Part shown: one piece after another, positions 22,144 to 30,044 of the stretch
Numbering within the stretch: position 1 is the first letter of the stretch
How the letters are laid out: each line of letters opens with the position of its first letter
Assembly: GCA_018380885.1 (NCBI GenBank)
Contig: JAGZSY010000018.1
Span: forward strand, 160,170-224,169
Direction of reading: 5' to 3'
Length of the DNA stretch: 64,000 nt
From: Enterocloster asparagiformis
Lineage (GTDB): Bacteria > Bacillota > Clostridia > Lachnospirales > Lachnospiraceae
Notes under the pieces: generated by a model
What the model saw: only the letters and a program-made list of their open reading frames with translations
Database searches by the model: none
Told to the model about the DNA's origin: nothing
Translations under genes and position numbers: made by a program

Positions 22144-23604
22144 GTGATTCTTTCCTATCAGGTTTGTATGGCAGGGCCTTATCATATTGAGAACGGCCTG
22201 CCCTGTCAGGATGCGTATGCGGTCCGGGAGGGCGCGGACGGTATGGCAATAGCCGGATGCGCGGATGGGCTTGGCTCCGAATTGTACTCGGACGCGGGCT
22301 CTGAGATTGCGGTCAAAAACGCCGTGGAATATTGCGCCGAAAGGGTCCGACCCTCCATGGAATTTGCCCAGGTGAAGGCGATTATGAACAATGCGTTCGT
22401 ACACGCGTACAAAGCGGTGTTAAATGAGGCGGCGGAAGCGGGAAACAGCGAAGATGAGTATGATACCACCCTGTGTCTGGCAATCTATGACGGCCGCCAT
22501 CTGTACTTTGGCCAGTCCGGCGACAGCGGAATCGTGGCGCTGCTGGAAAACGGCACCTATGTGAAGGTGACGGAACAGCAGCGCGACCAGGACGGCTGCG
22601 TATATCCGCTTTGCTGGGGGCCGGAAAAGTGGGTCTTTGGGGAGCTGGACGAGCCGGTGTCCTCCGTGATGTTGATGAGCGACGGCGTTTTCGAACAAAT
22701 CTGCCCGCCGGCGCTCAAGCGCAGACAGGTCAATATCAATGTCGCTCTGGCGCAGAAATTTTTGGATCAAAACCAATGCGGGGCGGAGAATCTGGAAGCG
22801 CTGGAGAAGGGAATACACGGCTTTTTAGAACATTATCCCAGGAGGCTGTTGGACGATGACAAGACGGTTGTTGTGCTGCTTAACACGGAGAGGCCGGCCG
22901 CCAGAAGGGATGAGGACTATTACAAAGCGCCCGACTGGGAGGCGATTCGGGCGGAGACGAGGAAACGCCTTTATCCGGATGAGGAGGTGACGGCCGCAGG
23001 CGGGGAACCCGCGCCTGAAGCGGCGTTGGAGGAGGCGGAGCAAAAAAAAACTCCGCCCTGGCCCCCCGGGAGGCTTAGTTGGAAAACCCGGATTCCGCTC
23101 TGTGCGCTGATGGTTTTAATCCTCATGGCGGTCAGTATTTTTTCCTGGGCGGCGAGGGACGTCGTCTCGGCCCATGTTCCGGAAAGCTGCCTGGGCGTTT
23201 TGACCGCCTGCTTTTTGGCAAATGCTTCTCTTTTCTTTCCGGCTCCCAGCATTCTGCTGGTAATCCAGTATGCAATGCTGATTGATCCGGCGCCGGTTGT
23301 GCTGTGCGGGGCTCTGGGAGCCTCGCTGGGCGAGATGGTAGGCTTTTTACTGGGAAAATATGGGGGAGGCATGCTTCCCCCAAAAGCGGCGAAACGACTG
23401 CGCTCCATTTTCCCGCGCTACCGGTATCTATGCATTTTTGTGTTTGCCGCTTTGCCGCTGCCGTTATTCGATGTGGTGGGCATTCTGGCCGGAGCCGCGC
23501 GGATGAAAACCGGCAGATTTTTTGCGGTCTGCTTTGCGGGCAAGCTGGTCAAAATGGCGGGGCTGACCTGGCCGGCCGTGGCGGTTTTAAAAATACTGAC
23601 TTGA
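22144..23604 (+). CDS. PP2C phosphatase fused to a VTT/DedA-like membrane domain
   Basis: The GTG start at 22144 is preceded by GAGGAGG. Residues 1-250 form a PP2C-type serine/threonine phosphatase with metal-site motifs GCADGLGS (about 39), GQSGDSG (about 123), LMSDGVFE (about 178) and DDDKTVVVL (about 237). A polar linker (about 255-320) leads to five or so hydrophobic segments resembling VTT/SNARE-associated (DedA-like) proteins: FFPAPSILLVIQ, GALGASLGEMVGFLLGKYGG and FAALPLPLFDVVGILAGAARM. Triad phosphatases are normally soluble, so the fusion would tether dephosphorylation to the membrane. The stop is 17 bases before the kinase start. Phosphatase assignment is firm; the membrane-domain family is likely. 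Confidence 0.85.
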   Translation: MILSYQVCMAGPYHIENGLPCQDAYAVREGADGMAIAGCADGLGSELYSDAGSEIAVKNAVEYCAERVRPSMEFAQVKAIMNNAFVHAYKAVLNEAAEAGNSEDEYDTTLCLAIYDGRHLYFGQSGDSGIVALLENGTYVKVTEQQRDQDGCVYPLCWGPEKWVFGELDEPVSSVMLMSDGVFEQICPPALKRRQVNINVALAQKFLDQNQCGAENLEALEKGIHGFLEHYPRRLLDDDKTVVVLLNTERPAARRDEDYYKAPDWEAIRAETRKRLYPDEEVTAAGGEPAPEAALEEAEQKKTPPWPPGRLSWKTRIPLCALMVLILMAVSIFSWAARDVVSAHVPESCLGVLTACFLANASLFFPAPSILLVIQYAMLIDPAPVVLCGALGASLGEMVGFLLGKYGGGMLPPKAAKRLRSIFPRYRYLCIFVFAALPLPLFDVVGILAGAARMKTGRFFAVCFAGKLVKMAGLTWPAVAVLKILT

Positions 23605-23621
23605 CAAAGGGGAGATGAGGA

Positions 23622-25139
23622 GTGGAGGTCTATACCGTAACCGGGAAACAGCTTGCGCTCAGAGAACCGGCCGTCAGCTCCGGCGGCGAAGGCGCGATCT
23701 ATGAAATTAAGGGCTATCCGGACAGGCTGGTGAAAATTTACCATGATATCGGCGACGCCCGCAAACGCGAGGCAAAAATTGCTGAGATGATAAAAATCAG
23801 CAGGACATCCGGCTTTTGCAGCGCCAATATTGCGCGGGACATCGCATGGCCCAGGTCTCCGATCTACGACAAGGGGCGCCGCTTTATCGGGTTTGGTATG
23901 AACCGCATAGCGGCGGCCACTGAGCTGGATGATTTGTACGCGTATCCGCCCAAGAAAAACGCAGGTGTTACAATCCGCTGGAAAATTAACTGTCTCATCA
24001 GCCTGTGCGATGTGATAGAGCGCCTGCACCGGACGGGCCAGGTGTTCGGAGACTTTAACCCTAACAATATTAAGGTCAGAAGCGACGGAACCATGGGATT
24101 TGTGGATGCCGACTCCTATCATATCATAAGCGGCGGAAGGGAATACCGCTGCGTGGTCTGCGCGCCCGGGTATGTGGCGCCTGAGCTGCTTAAAGCTTGC
24201 AAAGGCACGACCTACGCAGATTGCAGTAAGCCTACGTTTACCAGGGAGACTGATTATTTCGCGCTGGCAATCCATTGCTTTCGGATGCTCATGAACGGCT
24301 GCCATCCGTTTATCTGCGAACGGCATTTGAAAAAAGCAGGCTCAGCTCCTGCGGCCAGGCCAACGGATAAGCGGGTAGAATATGGCGAGACGCCTTTCTT
24401 TAAGAAGATACCCAATTATACCACGCCCCATTATGCGCCGGATATTAATTCATTTCCGCCGTATATCAGAGATTTGTTCCGGCGGGCGTTTGTGGACGGC
24501 CACAACAATCCCGGCGCGCGTCCCACGGCCGGCCAGTGGAAACAGGCGCTGCTCCGGTTTTCCGGCGAGCTGAAAAGCTGCGCGGCCAATCCCGCCCACG
24601 ATTACTGGAGACAGGAGGCCAAATGTCCGTATTGCGAAGCGGACAAACGGCACGCCGCCAAAGCGCTGCCGGCTTCCGCAGCCTCACACAGCGGCGGCCC
24701 GGCGGTTTATACTGCGCGCAATGCCGCTGCGGCAGCTGCACAAAGCCCTAAGATCAGGTTCAACGCCTCCACGGTCTGGTTCTGGGCGGCCACCGTCATT
24801 GGGACTTTGGCCATGCTTGTGTATTTGAAAGAAAATATTCTTCCGCAAATATATTACGCGCTATTTGAAAATCAATCCCTGGTGTCCGTCGGTGTATACG
24901 GCAGTGTGATTTCCGGTCTGGCAGGCAGTATTGTGTATAACGGCTGGTGGACGCCCGGACGGAGGGCGGGCTGCTATGACTGGTGGGAGTACCTGGTGTC
25001 GCCGCTGACCGCCGCGGGCTTTGTCTGCGGTTTTGGCCTGGCGATGTGCGCGGTTCTGATTGTTTTGTATCTTTTCGCCGCCTTTTTAGCCGTTGCGCTT
25101 GTCGTTGGCGCGGTGGCAGCTATGCTCACAGGAGGGTAA
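23622..25139 (+). CDS. Membrane-anchored protein kinase of the TerY-P triad, divergent active site
   Basis: This 505-residue kinase has a glycine-rich loop SSGGEGAIYEI (about 20-30) and a VKIYH lysine strand. The catalytic loop is GDFNPNNIKV (about 143-152), with Gly-Asp-Phe in place of His-Arg-Asp. FVDADSYHI (about 160) replaces the DFG motif, and YVAPELL (about 186) ends the activation segment. The Asp and Asn residues needed for metal and catalysis are kept, so activity is plausible. After residue 320 come a KCPYCEAD cysteine pair, an Ala-rich linker and about three membrane segments. It pairs with the upstream phosphatase, also membrane-anchored. Such non-RD variants are known in TerY-P kinases. 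Confidence 0.85.
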   Translation: MEVYTVTGKQLALREPAVSSGGEGAIYEIKGYPDRLVKIYHDIGDARKREAKIAEMIKISRTSGFCSANIARDIAWPRSPIYDKGRRFIGFGMNRIAAATELDDLYAYPPKKNAGVTIRWKINCLISLCDVIERLHRTGQVFGDFNPNNIKVRSDGTMGFVDADSYHIISGGREYRCVVCAPGYVAPELLKACKGTTYADCSKPTFTRETDYFALAIHCFRMLMNGCHPFICERHLKKAGSAPAARPTDKRVEYGETPFFKKIPNYTTPHYAPDINSFPPYIRDLFRRAFVDGHNNPGARPTAGQWKQALLRFSGELKSCAANPAHDYWRQEAKCPYCEADKRHAAKALPASAASHSGGPAVYTARNAAAAAAQSPKIRFNASTVWFWAATVIGTLAMLVYLKENILPQIYYALFENQSLVSVGVYGSVISGLAGSIVYNGWWTPGRRAGCYDWWEYLVSPLTAAGFVCGFGLAMCAVLIVLYLFAAFLAVALVVGAVAAMLTGG

Positions 25140-25145
25140 GGTCAG

Positions 25146-25427
25146 ATGGAAGCTGAATTGAACGCGTATTTAAAAAAATATTTGGAGTATTCGGACTATG
25201 CCGCGTCGGTCACAGCCCATGATTTATGCGCGGTAAAGCACGGCGATATCCGTTTTGGGTTAATGCGATGGCTCAGGAATCAGGAGACGCCCGACATTCG
25301 TGAGGGCCGGTTTTCAACGGACCTGCTGATGGCGGAATACGGGATGACGTACCCCGCAGCGCTGATTTATGTGGATTGGCTGCGCAGCGATCCGGAAACG
25401 GCCCGCAGCGCCCTTGACAGGGCATGA
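25146..25427 (+). CDS. Small hypothetical island protein, 93 aa
   Basis: A small helical protein (MEAELNAYLKKYLEYSDYAA...) lying 6 bases after the kinase stop, with AGGAGGGTAAGGTCAG as ribosome-binding region. The C-terminal half (STDLLMAEYGMTYPAALIYVDWLRSDPETA) could form a small helix-turn-helix-like bundle. I do not recognise the family. Tight spacing on both sides indicates translation within the triad operon, so it is likely a functional accessory subunit. Confidence 0.6.
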   Translation: MEAELNAYLKKYLEYSDYAASVTAHDLCAVKHGDIRFGLMRWLRNQETPDIREGRFSTDLLMAEYGMTYPAALIYVDWLRSDPETARSALDRA

Positions 25428-25444
25428 GATGAGGAGGTGTCCGG

Positions 25445-26107
25445 ATGACCTATCAGGAAGGGCTTTCCCTGACCGGCCCGGGGTGGGCCGGATTAAGCGA
25501 GGAAGTGAAGCTGGAAGCGCTTCAGGCCATTGAAAACCACATGGCGTTGGAAGGAGGACGGCTGCCATGTCCCGTGAGGGGAGAGTTTTTGTATACCGGT
25601 ATCGATGGCATTGTCATAGGAACCTATGATCCAGGGAAGCGGACTATTTATATTAACTCCTCACAATTTGACGGGGAAGCCAAATATGGGAAAACCCCGG
25701 AAGCGCTGGTCACAGCGTGCCTGCACGAGGGCAGGCATGCATATCAGCACCAGGTGATAAACGGTATGGTGAAACATGACAACGCACAGGAAGCGGAGGA
25801 GTGGAAGGAAAATCTGTCACCCGGTCGCTACATATCATTCCGGCAAAACCCGCGGGCGTACTACAGCCAGCCGGTGGAAGCCGACGCCCGCTCCTTTGCG
25901 GAGGCCCGTTATCAGCAGATGACGGCGGAGCGGGAGCGTATCATTACCTCGGAGCAGATTCACGAAAATCCGGCAAAACAAATTTTTATGGAGCAGATGA
26001 ATGGCCGCGGCAGGGGGGAGGCGGACCGGGCGGCGGATTACCGAAGTAGCGAGGACCGCGCCTGGCAGGATATGAACCAGACGGCGGGACAGGGGAGGTC
26101 GCTATGA
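25445..26107 (+). CDS. Putative HExxH zinc metalloprotease-like protein
   Basis: This 220-residue protein contains LHEGRHAYQHQ (about residues 93-103), an HExxH zinc motif. EADARSFAEARY follows about 50 residues later and could supply the third ligand, as in gluzincins. The N-terminal region has beta strands (GEFLYTGIDGIVIGTYDPGKRTIYINSS). No signal peptide is present, so it would act in the cytosol or as an effector. AGGAGG precedes the start and the stop overlaps the next gene by 4 bases (ATGA). It could be a regulated protease or toxin-like effector of the island; that is inference. Confidence 0.65.
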   Translation: MTYQEGLSLTGPGWAGLSEEVKLEALQAIENHMALEGGRLPCPVRGEFLYTGIDGIVIGTYDPGKRTIYINSSQFDGEAKYGKTPEALVTACLHEGRHAYQHQVINGMVKHDNAQEAEEWKENLSPGRYISFRQNPRAYYSQPVEADARSFAEARYQQMTAERERIITSEQIHENPAKQIFMEQMNGRGRGEADRAADYRSSEDRAWQDMNQTAGQGRSL

Positions 26108-27417
26108 TTGCGCGCAATACGTTATTGTGCGGCAGCGCCCTTGACGCAAATCCGGTGCCGGTCCTGCCCTGCGCTCCCTTTGTGTCCTTTCCCGGTTTTC
26201 ATAATGGCGTGAATGCCAGGCTCGGCCTTTCAGAGGAACATTTTACCACGCACTGCCTCCTGGCCGGGGCCACGGGAGCCGGAAAAACGAACGCGTTAAA
26301 GTTTATGCTGGCGCAGTTGATTTCCCATATGACTGTCAATGACAGTATGCTGGTCTTTGACTCCAAGCTCGACTTTACATCCAATCACCGCGTGGGAGAT
26401 ATGGTGATCTCCAATTGCTCCCCCACGGAGCATGTTTGGAATATCTTTATGGACGTCGTGGCGGACGGGTGGGAGGAAAAGCCGGTGGCCCTCAACGCGG
26501 ACGAGATTTCGGAAGTGATATTTTCGGATGCGGTCCGCGCCGGCTCACAGCCCTTTTTCCCCAAAGCGGCCAGGGATATCTTCTCCGCGGTTGTCCAGGC
26601 CATGACCCGATTGGGAGCCGGGGACAGTCAGTACCGCCGGGAGTTTCTTAACAACCGCGCGCTGAGGGAATACCTGTCCATGCTGGACGCAAAGCGTCTG
26701 TGCGAATTTTTGGGCCGGTTTGCGGGACTATCGGGCGTGTTAAAATATGTGGGAAACGGCCAGTCGGATCAGGCGCTGGGGGTGTTCGCCGAATTGCAGT
26801 CCGTGATAAACCGTGTTTTGTCAAGAAATTATGGGGAGGACGGAAGATTTTCCATGCGGAAGGCCGTGCAGGACCGAAAGGGCCGGATCGTGTTTATCGA
26901 ATATGATCCGTCGTGCGGTAAATCACTCCAGCCTGTTTATCAGGTTCTGGTGGATTTGTATTTAAAGGAGGCGCTGTCGCCCCGCCGCGGGGGAACGGGC
27001 CGCGTGTATGTGGTTTGCGACGAGCTGAAAATGCTGCCGCATTTAAACCATTTTGAGAACGCCCTCAATTTCGGCCGGTCGCTGGGAGTCTCCGTGATTG
27101 CCGGTATCCAGTCCATGGAACAGCTCTATGAAGTGTACGGCGAGCACGGGGGAAAAAACATAGCGGCGGCCTTTCAGACCGTGTTTTGCTTCCGCACAAA
27201 TGACGGGGCCACCAGAGAATATATTCAGGGTATTTTTGGAAAAAATTGTTCGGTGCTGCAATACTTAACGCCCTCCGGTAAAACAGCGGAGGAGAAAATA
27301 ACGGGAAATTGCGTTGAGGATTGGGATTTCGCCGAGCTAAAGCGCGGGGAGGCCATAGTTGGCATACCCTATGAAAAGCCGTTTAAGTTCCAGTTTAACC
27401 AATACAGCAGGAGGTGA
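26104..27417 (+). CDS. VirD4/HerA-type P-loop ATPase
   Basis: This 437-residue ATPase has Walker A GATGAGKT (about residues 54-61) followed by a helix and MLVFDSKLDF. Walker B is VYVVCDELKMLPH (about 303), followed by the family segment GRSLGVSVIAGIQSMEQLYEVYG. It belongs to the same HerA-FtsK superfamily as the ATPase at 17612 but is not a close copy. It has no transmembrane segment and no fused nuclease. It is coupled to the HExxH gene by a 4-base overlap and precedes an apparent ATPase-dead relative. The lack of any relaxase, VirB4 or pilus gene argues against conjugation. Confidence 0.85.
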   Translation: MIARNTLLCGSALDANPVPVLPCAPFVSFPGFHNGVNARLGLSEEHFTTHCLLAGATGAGKTNALKFMLAQLISHMTVNDSMLVFDSKLDFTSNHRVGDMVISNCSPTEHVWNIFMDVVADGWEEKPVALNADEISEVIFSDAVRAGSQPFFPKAARDIFSAVVQAMTRLGAGDSQYRREFLNNRALREYLSMLDAKRLCEFLGRFAGLSGVLKYVGNGQSDQALGVFAELQSVINRVLSRNYGEDGRFSMRKAVQDRKGRIVFIEYDPSCGKSLQPVYQVLVDLYLKEALSPRRGGTGRVYVVCDELKMLPHLNHFENALNFGRSLGVSVIAGIQSMEQLYEVYGEHGGKNIAAAFQTVFCFRTNDGATREYIQGIFGKNCSVLQYLTPSGKTAEEKITGNCVEDWDFAELKRGEAIVGIPYEKPFKFQFNQYSRR

Positions 27418-27421
27418 TGAT

Positions 27422-28702
27422 ATGGGCCGGGCAATGAATACGGCGGCCGCGGTGACCGCGGCCGTGGTCAATCGTTCTGCTCAAAAGAAAGCAAGGCGCA
27501 GGGCTGATAAAATCAATCAGGCGAACAGGAATGTGGCGAACCTGGGAAGAGTTTTTTCCGACCAGTTGATCCCCTGTAATACCCAAATGGGGAATATCTG
27601 TATATCGGGCGGAACAGATCAGGTGCGGGCCGCGCTGTTGGTGCAAAATTGCCGCCAGAGCGTTTCAATCGGTGTTCCCACGATTATCCTGCATGAGGGA
27701 AACTCAGCTTTGGAACAGGCTCTGCGGCAGAACTTTTCAGGACACCGCTATATGCGCATTGTCAACCGCTCCGATCCATATTATGAGCCGGTATTCCGGC
27801 TGTCGGACGATGGGCTCGCCAGGCTGATTGTGGAGGCATCGCTGCCTGAACAGCGCATTGGACCGGCGGGAATGCCGTACCTGAAAGCGGTCTCCCTGAT
27901 TTTGCGAAAAAAGGGGATCACGCCCTATATTCGGATGCTGGCCAGCTGCCCTCATCACGCGCTGGCCGGACTCATACTGCAGTTAGAGTCTGCCGGCGTG
28001 ATTGAGGAGCGGGTCTCGGATTCCATGCGAAACGATATAGAGGCAGGGAGCGCGGCCTTGCCGGCCGTAAAGTGCTTTTTCAGCCAGCTCGATCTGGAAT
28101 CCGATATCCTGGCATGGAAGAGCAGGCTTTCCCGCTGCACGTCCATTGCCGAGTGCATTAAAATGAATGGAATCCTGTGCCTGGATCTGACGTCCTGTGC
28201 AAAAAAGGCGCAGATGTCCCTGATTGCGGCGGAAATTGAAGAGAGCTCCAAAGCCGGAGTCCCCTTTCGGATTATCATCGACGCTGTTTCAATCGCTGAA
28301 AATGAAAAGCTGGTCAAGGCTTTGAAAACAGCCTCCGGCTCTCTCGCATGGACCATTTCCTGTCCTGATCTGAACAGAATGACGGGAGCGGCCCCGGGGG
28401 AGCTGGCGGCATGGCTGGCGCTGTCCCACCGGGCGGTGCTGTTTTCCCACGGCGTCCAAGCGTGCAGGCTTTTGTCCGCTGAATTGGGGGAATACGATCA
28501 TATTGACGTGGTTCAGTCCCAGGCGGGAAACAGCAGCATAGGTCAATTGGGATTTCACTTCGGTACAAACGCAGGGCTCAGCACTTCGAACAAGCGGGAG
28601 CGGGTGTTCAAGCCCGAGGATATTGAGGGACTTGCGGATAAAGAGTTTATTCTGCTGGACAATTATAACGCTTCTCTTGGCCGCGGCGTTCTGACTGTGT
28701 AA
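27422..28702 (+). CDS. Probable inactive VirD4/HerA-like ATPase paralogue
   Basis: Starting at MGRAMNT after GGAGGTGAT, this 426-residue protein has a basic N-terminus (KKARRRADK) and the overall order of its upstream neighbour. ICISGGTDQVRAALL stands where a P-loop would be but lacks GxxxxGK. FRIIIDAVSIAENEKLVKALKTA resembles a Walker B strand and following helix without the Glu. The C-terminal RVFKPEDIEGLADKEFILLDN matches the strand order near the end of VirD4 proteins. I infer a pseudo-ATPase that may form mixed rings with the active ATPase encoded 5 bases upstream. The homology is by pattern only and needs structural comparison. Confidence 0.5.
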   Translation: MGRAMNTAAAVTAAVVNRSAQKKARRRADKINQANRNVANLGRVFSDQLIPCNTQMGNICISGGTDQVRAALLVQNCRQSVSIGVPTIILHEGNSALEQALRQNFSGHRYMRIVNRSDPYYEPVFRLSDDGLARLIVEASLPEQRIGPAGMPYLKAVSLILRKKGITPYIRMLASCPHHALAGLILQLESAGVIEERVSDSMRNDIEAGSAALPAVKCFFSQLDLESDILAWKSRLSRCTSIAECIKMNGILCLDLTSCAKKAQMSLIAAEIEESSKAGVPFRIIIDAVSIAENEKLVKALKTASGSLAWTISCPDLNRMTGAAPGELAAWLALSHRAVLFSHGVQACRLLSAELGEYDHIDVVQSQAGNSSIGQLGFHFGTNAGLSTSNKRERVFKPEDIEGLADKEFILLDNYNASLGRGVLTV

Positions 28703-28714
28703 AGGGGGCGGGCT

Positions 28715-29740
28715 TTGTTGGATCTGAGTCGTTCTATTTCAAACAGTCAATACCGTTATTATTTCGGCCTGCTGAAGCCGGAACAGAGGCGCTGCTATGA
28801 GACGCTGCTATCGGGGTATATGCGTCACAGGGAGAAAATCGTGGTTCACGCTTCATGCATTGAGGAAGTGTGGGAGGTTCAAAGGAGCCTCTGCTATGAT
28901 GTCCCGGAGCTGTTTTTTATTAAAACGGTGAGAGCGGACCGCAATCCTGTTCTGAATACGGTGACTGTGATACCTGAGTACCGCTTTAAAAAAGAAGTCT
29001 GCGTCAATATCCTGGACGAGATGGAAGCCGCTGCCTCGGCGCTCCTGCAAAGGATCGCCATGCTTCCGGAATACGGCCGCGTAAAGCAGATTCATGATTA
29101 CCTGTCCAGAACCGTGAAATACAGAGACCTTCAGGCGCCCTACAGCCACGAGGCTCCCGGTGCGCTGATCTATCATATTTCTGTGTGCGAGGGCATTGCG
29201 AAGGCGTTCAAATATTTGGCGGACCGCAGTGGACTTAAGGCCGTGGTGGTGACAGGGGATTCGCGGGACATGGCCGGTGAGGCGGAGGGCGGGACCGGCC
29301 ATGCGTGGAACGTTATCGAGGTGGATTCGCAGAATTATCATATAGACGTTACCTTTGACGCGGGTCTCTCCCAAAACGGCACCTTGCGCTACGACTATTT
29401 CCTTCTCTCGGACGAGCAGATTCGGGGAGATCACACCTGTGACGAAAGTCCGCGCTGCGGGCGCAGCTATGAGTACTATCAGGAGTGCGGCTGTTACGTG
29501 GATTCAAAGCGCACCCTGCGGGAGCTGGTGAAGGCCAGGCTCCGGCCAAAAGCGCCCCTGGTTTTCAAGCTCCCCGACTTTGAACCGGCCGGGAGAGCGG
29601 GGGTTCCTGAGATGGTATTGGGAACAGTCTCCCAGGCGGTGGCAGTTCCTTATGCGCTTTGCACGAATGTTTCCCTGGACTGTAACCTGAACAGAATGAT
29701 CTTTCTGGCGGAGCTGTCGGGCCCCTCGCGGCAGGATTAA
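28715..29740 (+). CDS. Transglutaminase-like cysteine protease-fold protein
   Basis: This 341-residue protein holds the papain-like transglutaminase core: nucleophile Cys in VCEGIAKAFKYLAD (about 157), His in GTGHAWNVIEVD (about 195) and Asp in HIDVTFDAG (about 210). The preceding RVKQIHDYLSRTVKYRD is the usual family lead-in. The start is a TTG at 28715 after GGGGGCGGGC. No signal peptide is seen, in contrast to many secreted bacterial transglutaminase-like proteins. It is the last gene of the island. It could be a peptidase, amidase or cross-linker acting on island proteins; no substrate can be named. Confidence 0.8.
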   Translation: MLDLSRSISNSQYRYYFGLLKPEQRRCYETLLSGYMRHREKIVVHASCIEEVWEVQRSLCYDVPELFFIKTVRADRNPVLNTVTVIPEYRFKKEVCVNILDEMEAAASALLQRIAMLPEYGRVKQIHDYLSRTVKYRDLQAPYSHEAPGALIYHISVCEGIAKAFKYLADRSGLKAVVVTGDSRDMAGEAEGGTGHAWNVIEVDSQNYHIDVTFDAGLSQNGTLRYDYFLLSDEQIRGDHTCDESPRCGRSYEYYQECGCYVDSKRTLRELVKARLRPKAPLVFKLPDFEPAGRAGVPEMVLGTVSQAVAVPYALCTNVSLDCNLNRMIFLAELSGPSRQD

Positions 29741-29882
29741 TATAAAACCGTTACGGGCCGCCGCAGGGAAAGCTTTGCTGTATTCGGTCCATTGAAATAC
29801 CGGAGCTGCACAACAGCGTATTTCAGGCGCAGGAGGTCTCGCGCCGGCTCTGTTTTGACAGATTGCAGAGGGACACAGCCCG

Positions 29883-29912
29883 TTTACAGCAGCGGATCAG
29901 GTATGCTATAAT
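29883..29912 (+). promoter_or_regulatory. Promoter of nth in a 300-base gap
   Basis: TTTACA (29883-29888), 18 bases, TATAAT (29907-29912) lies 130 bases before nth. The rest of 29741-30044 shows no gene, and no clear terminator for the island transcript. Confidence 0.7.
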
Positions 29913-30044
29913 GAATCAATATATTTCTGATTATCAACCTGTAGACGGCGGTAATACGGAATCAAGGGCATTCAAGTGGAAAATTCTCCGGGACGCGTGT
30001 CCGCCCCGGAGACGGAAAACAGAGAGATAAGGCGGTAATAAGCG

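Noticed and set aside
21410..25139. Tellurite-resistance operon
   Set aside because: Only the vWA-PP2C-kinase triad is found; terA, terB, terC, terD and terZ-type genes are absent, so a tellurite role is not supported.
15224..29740. Integrative conjugative element or type IV secretion system
   Set aside because: Two VirD4/HerA-type ATPases are present, but there is no relaxase, VirB4, pilus, integrase or attachment repeat.
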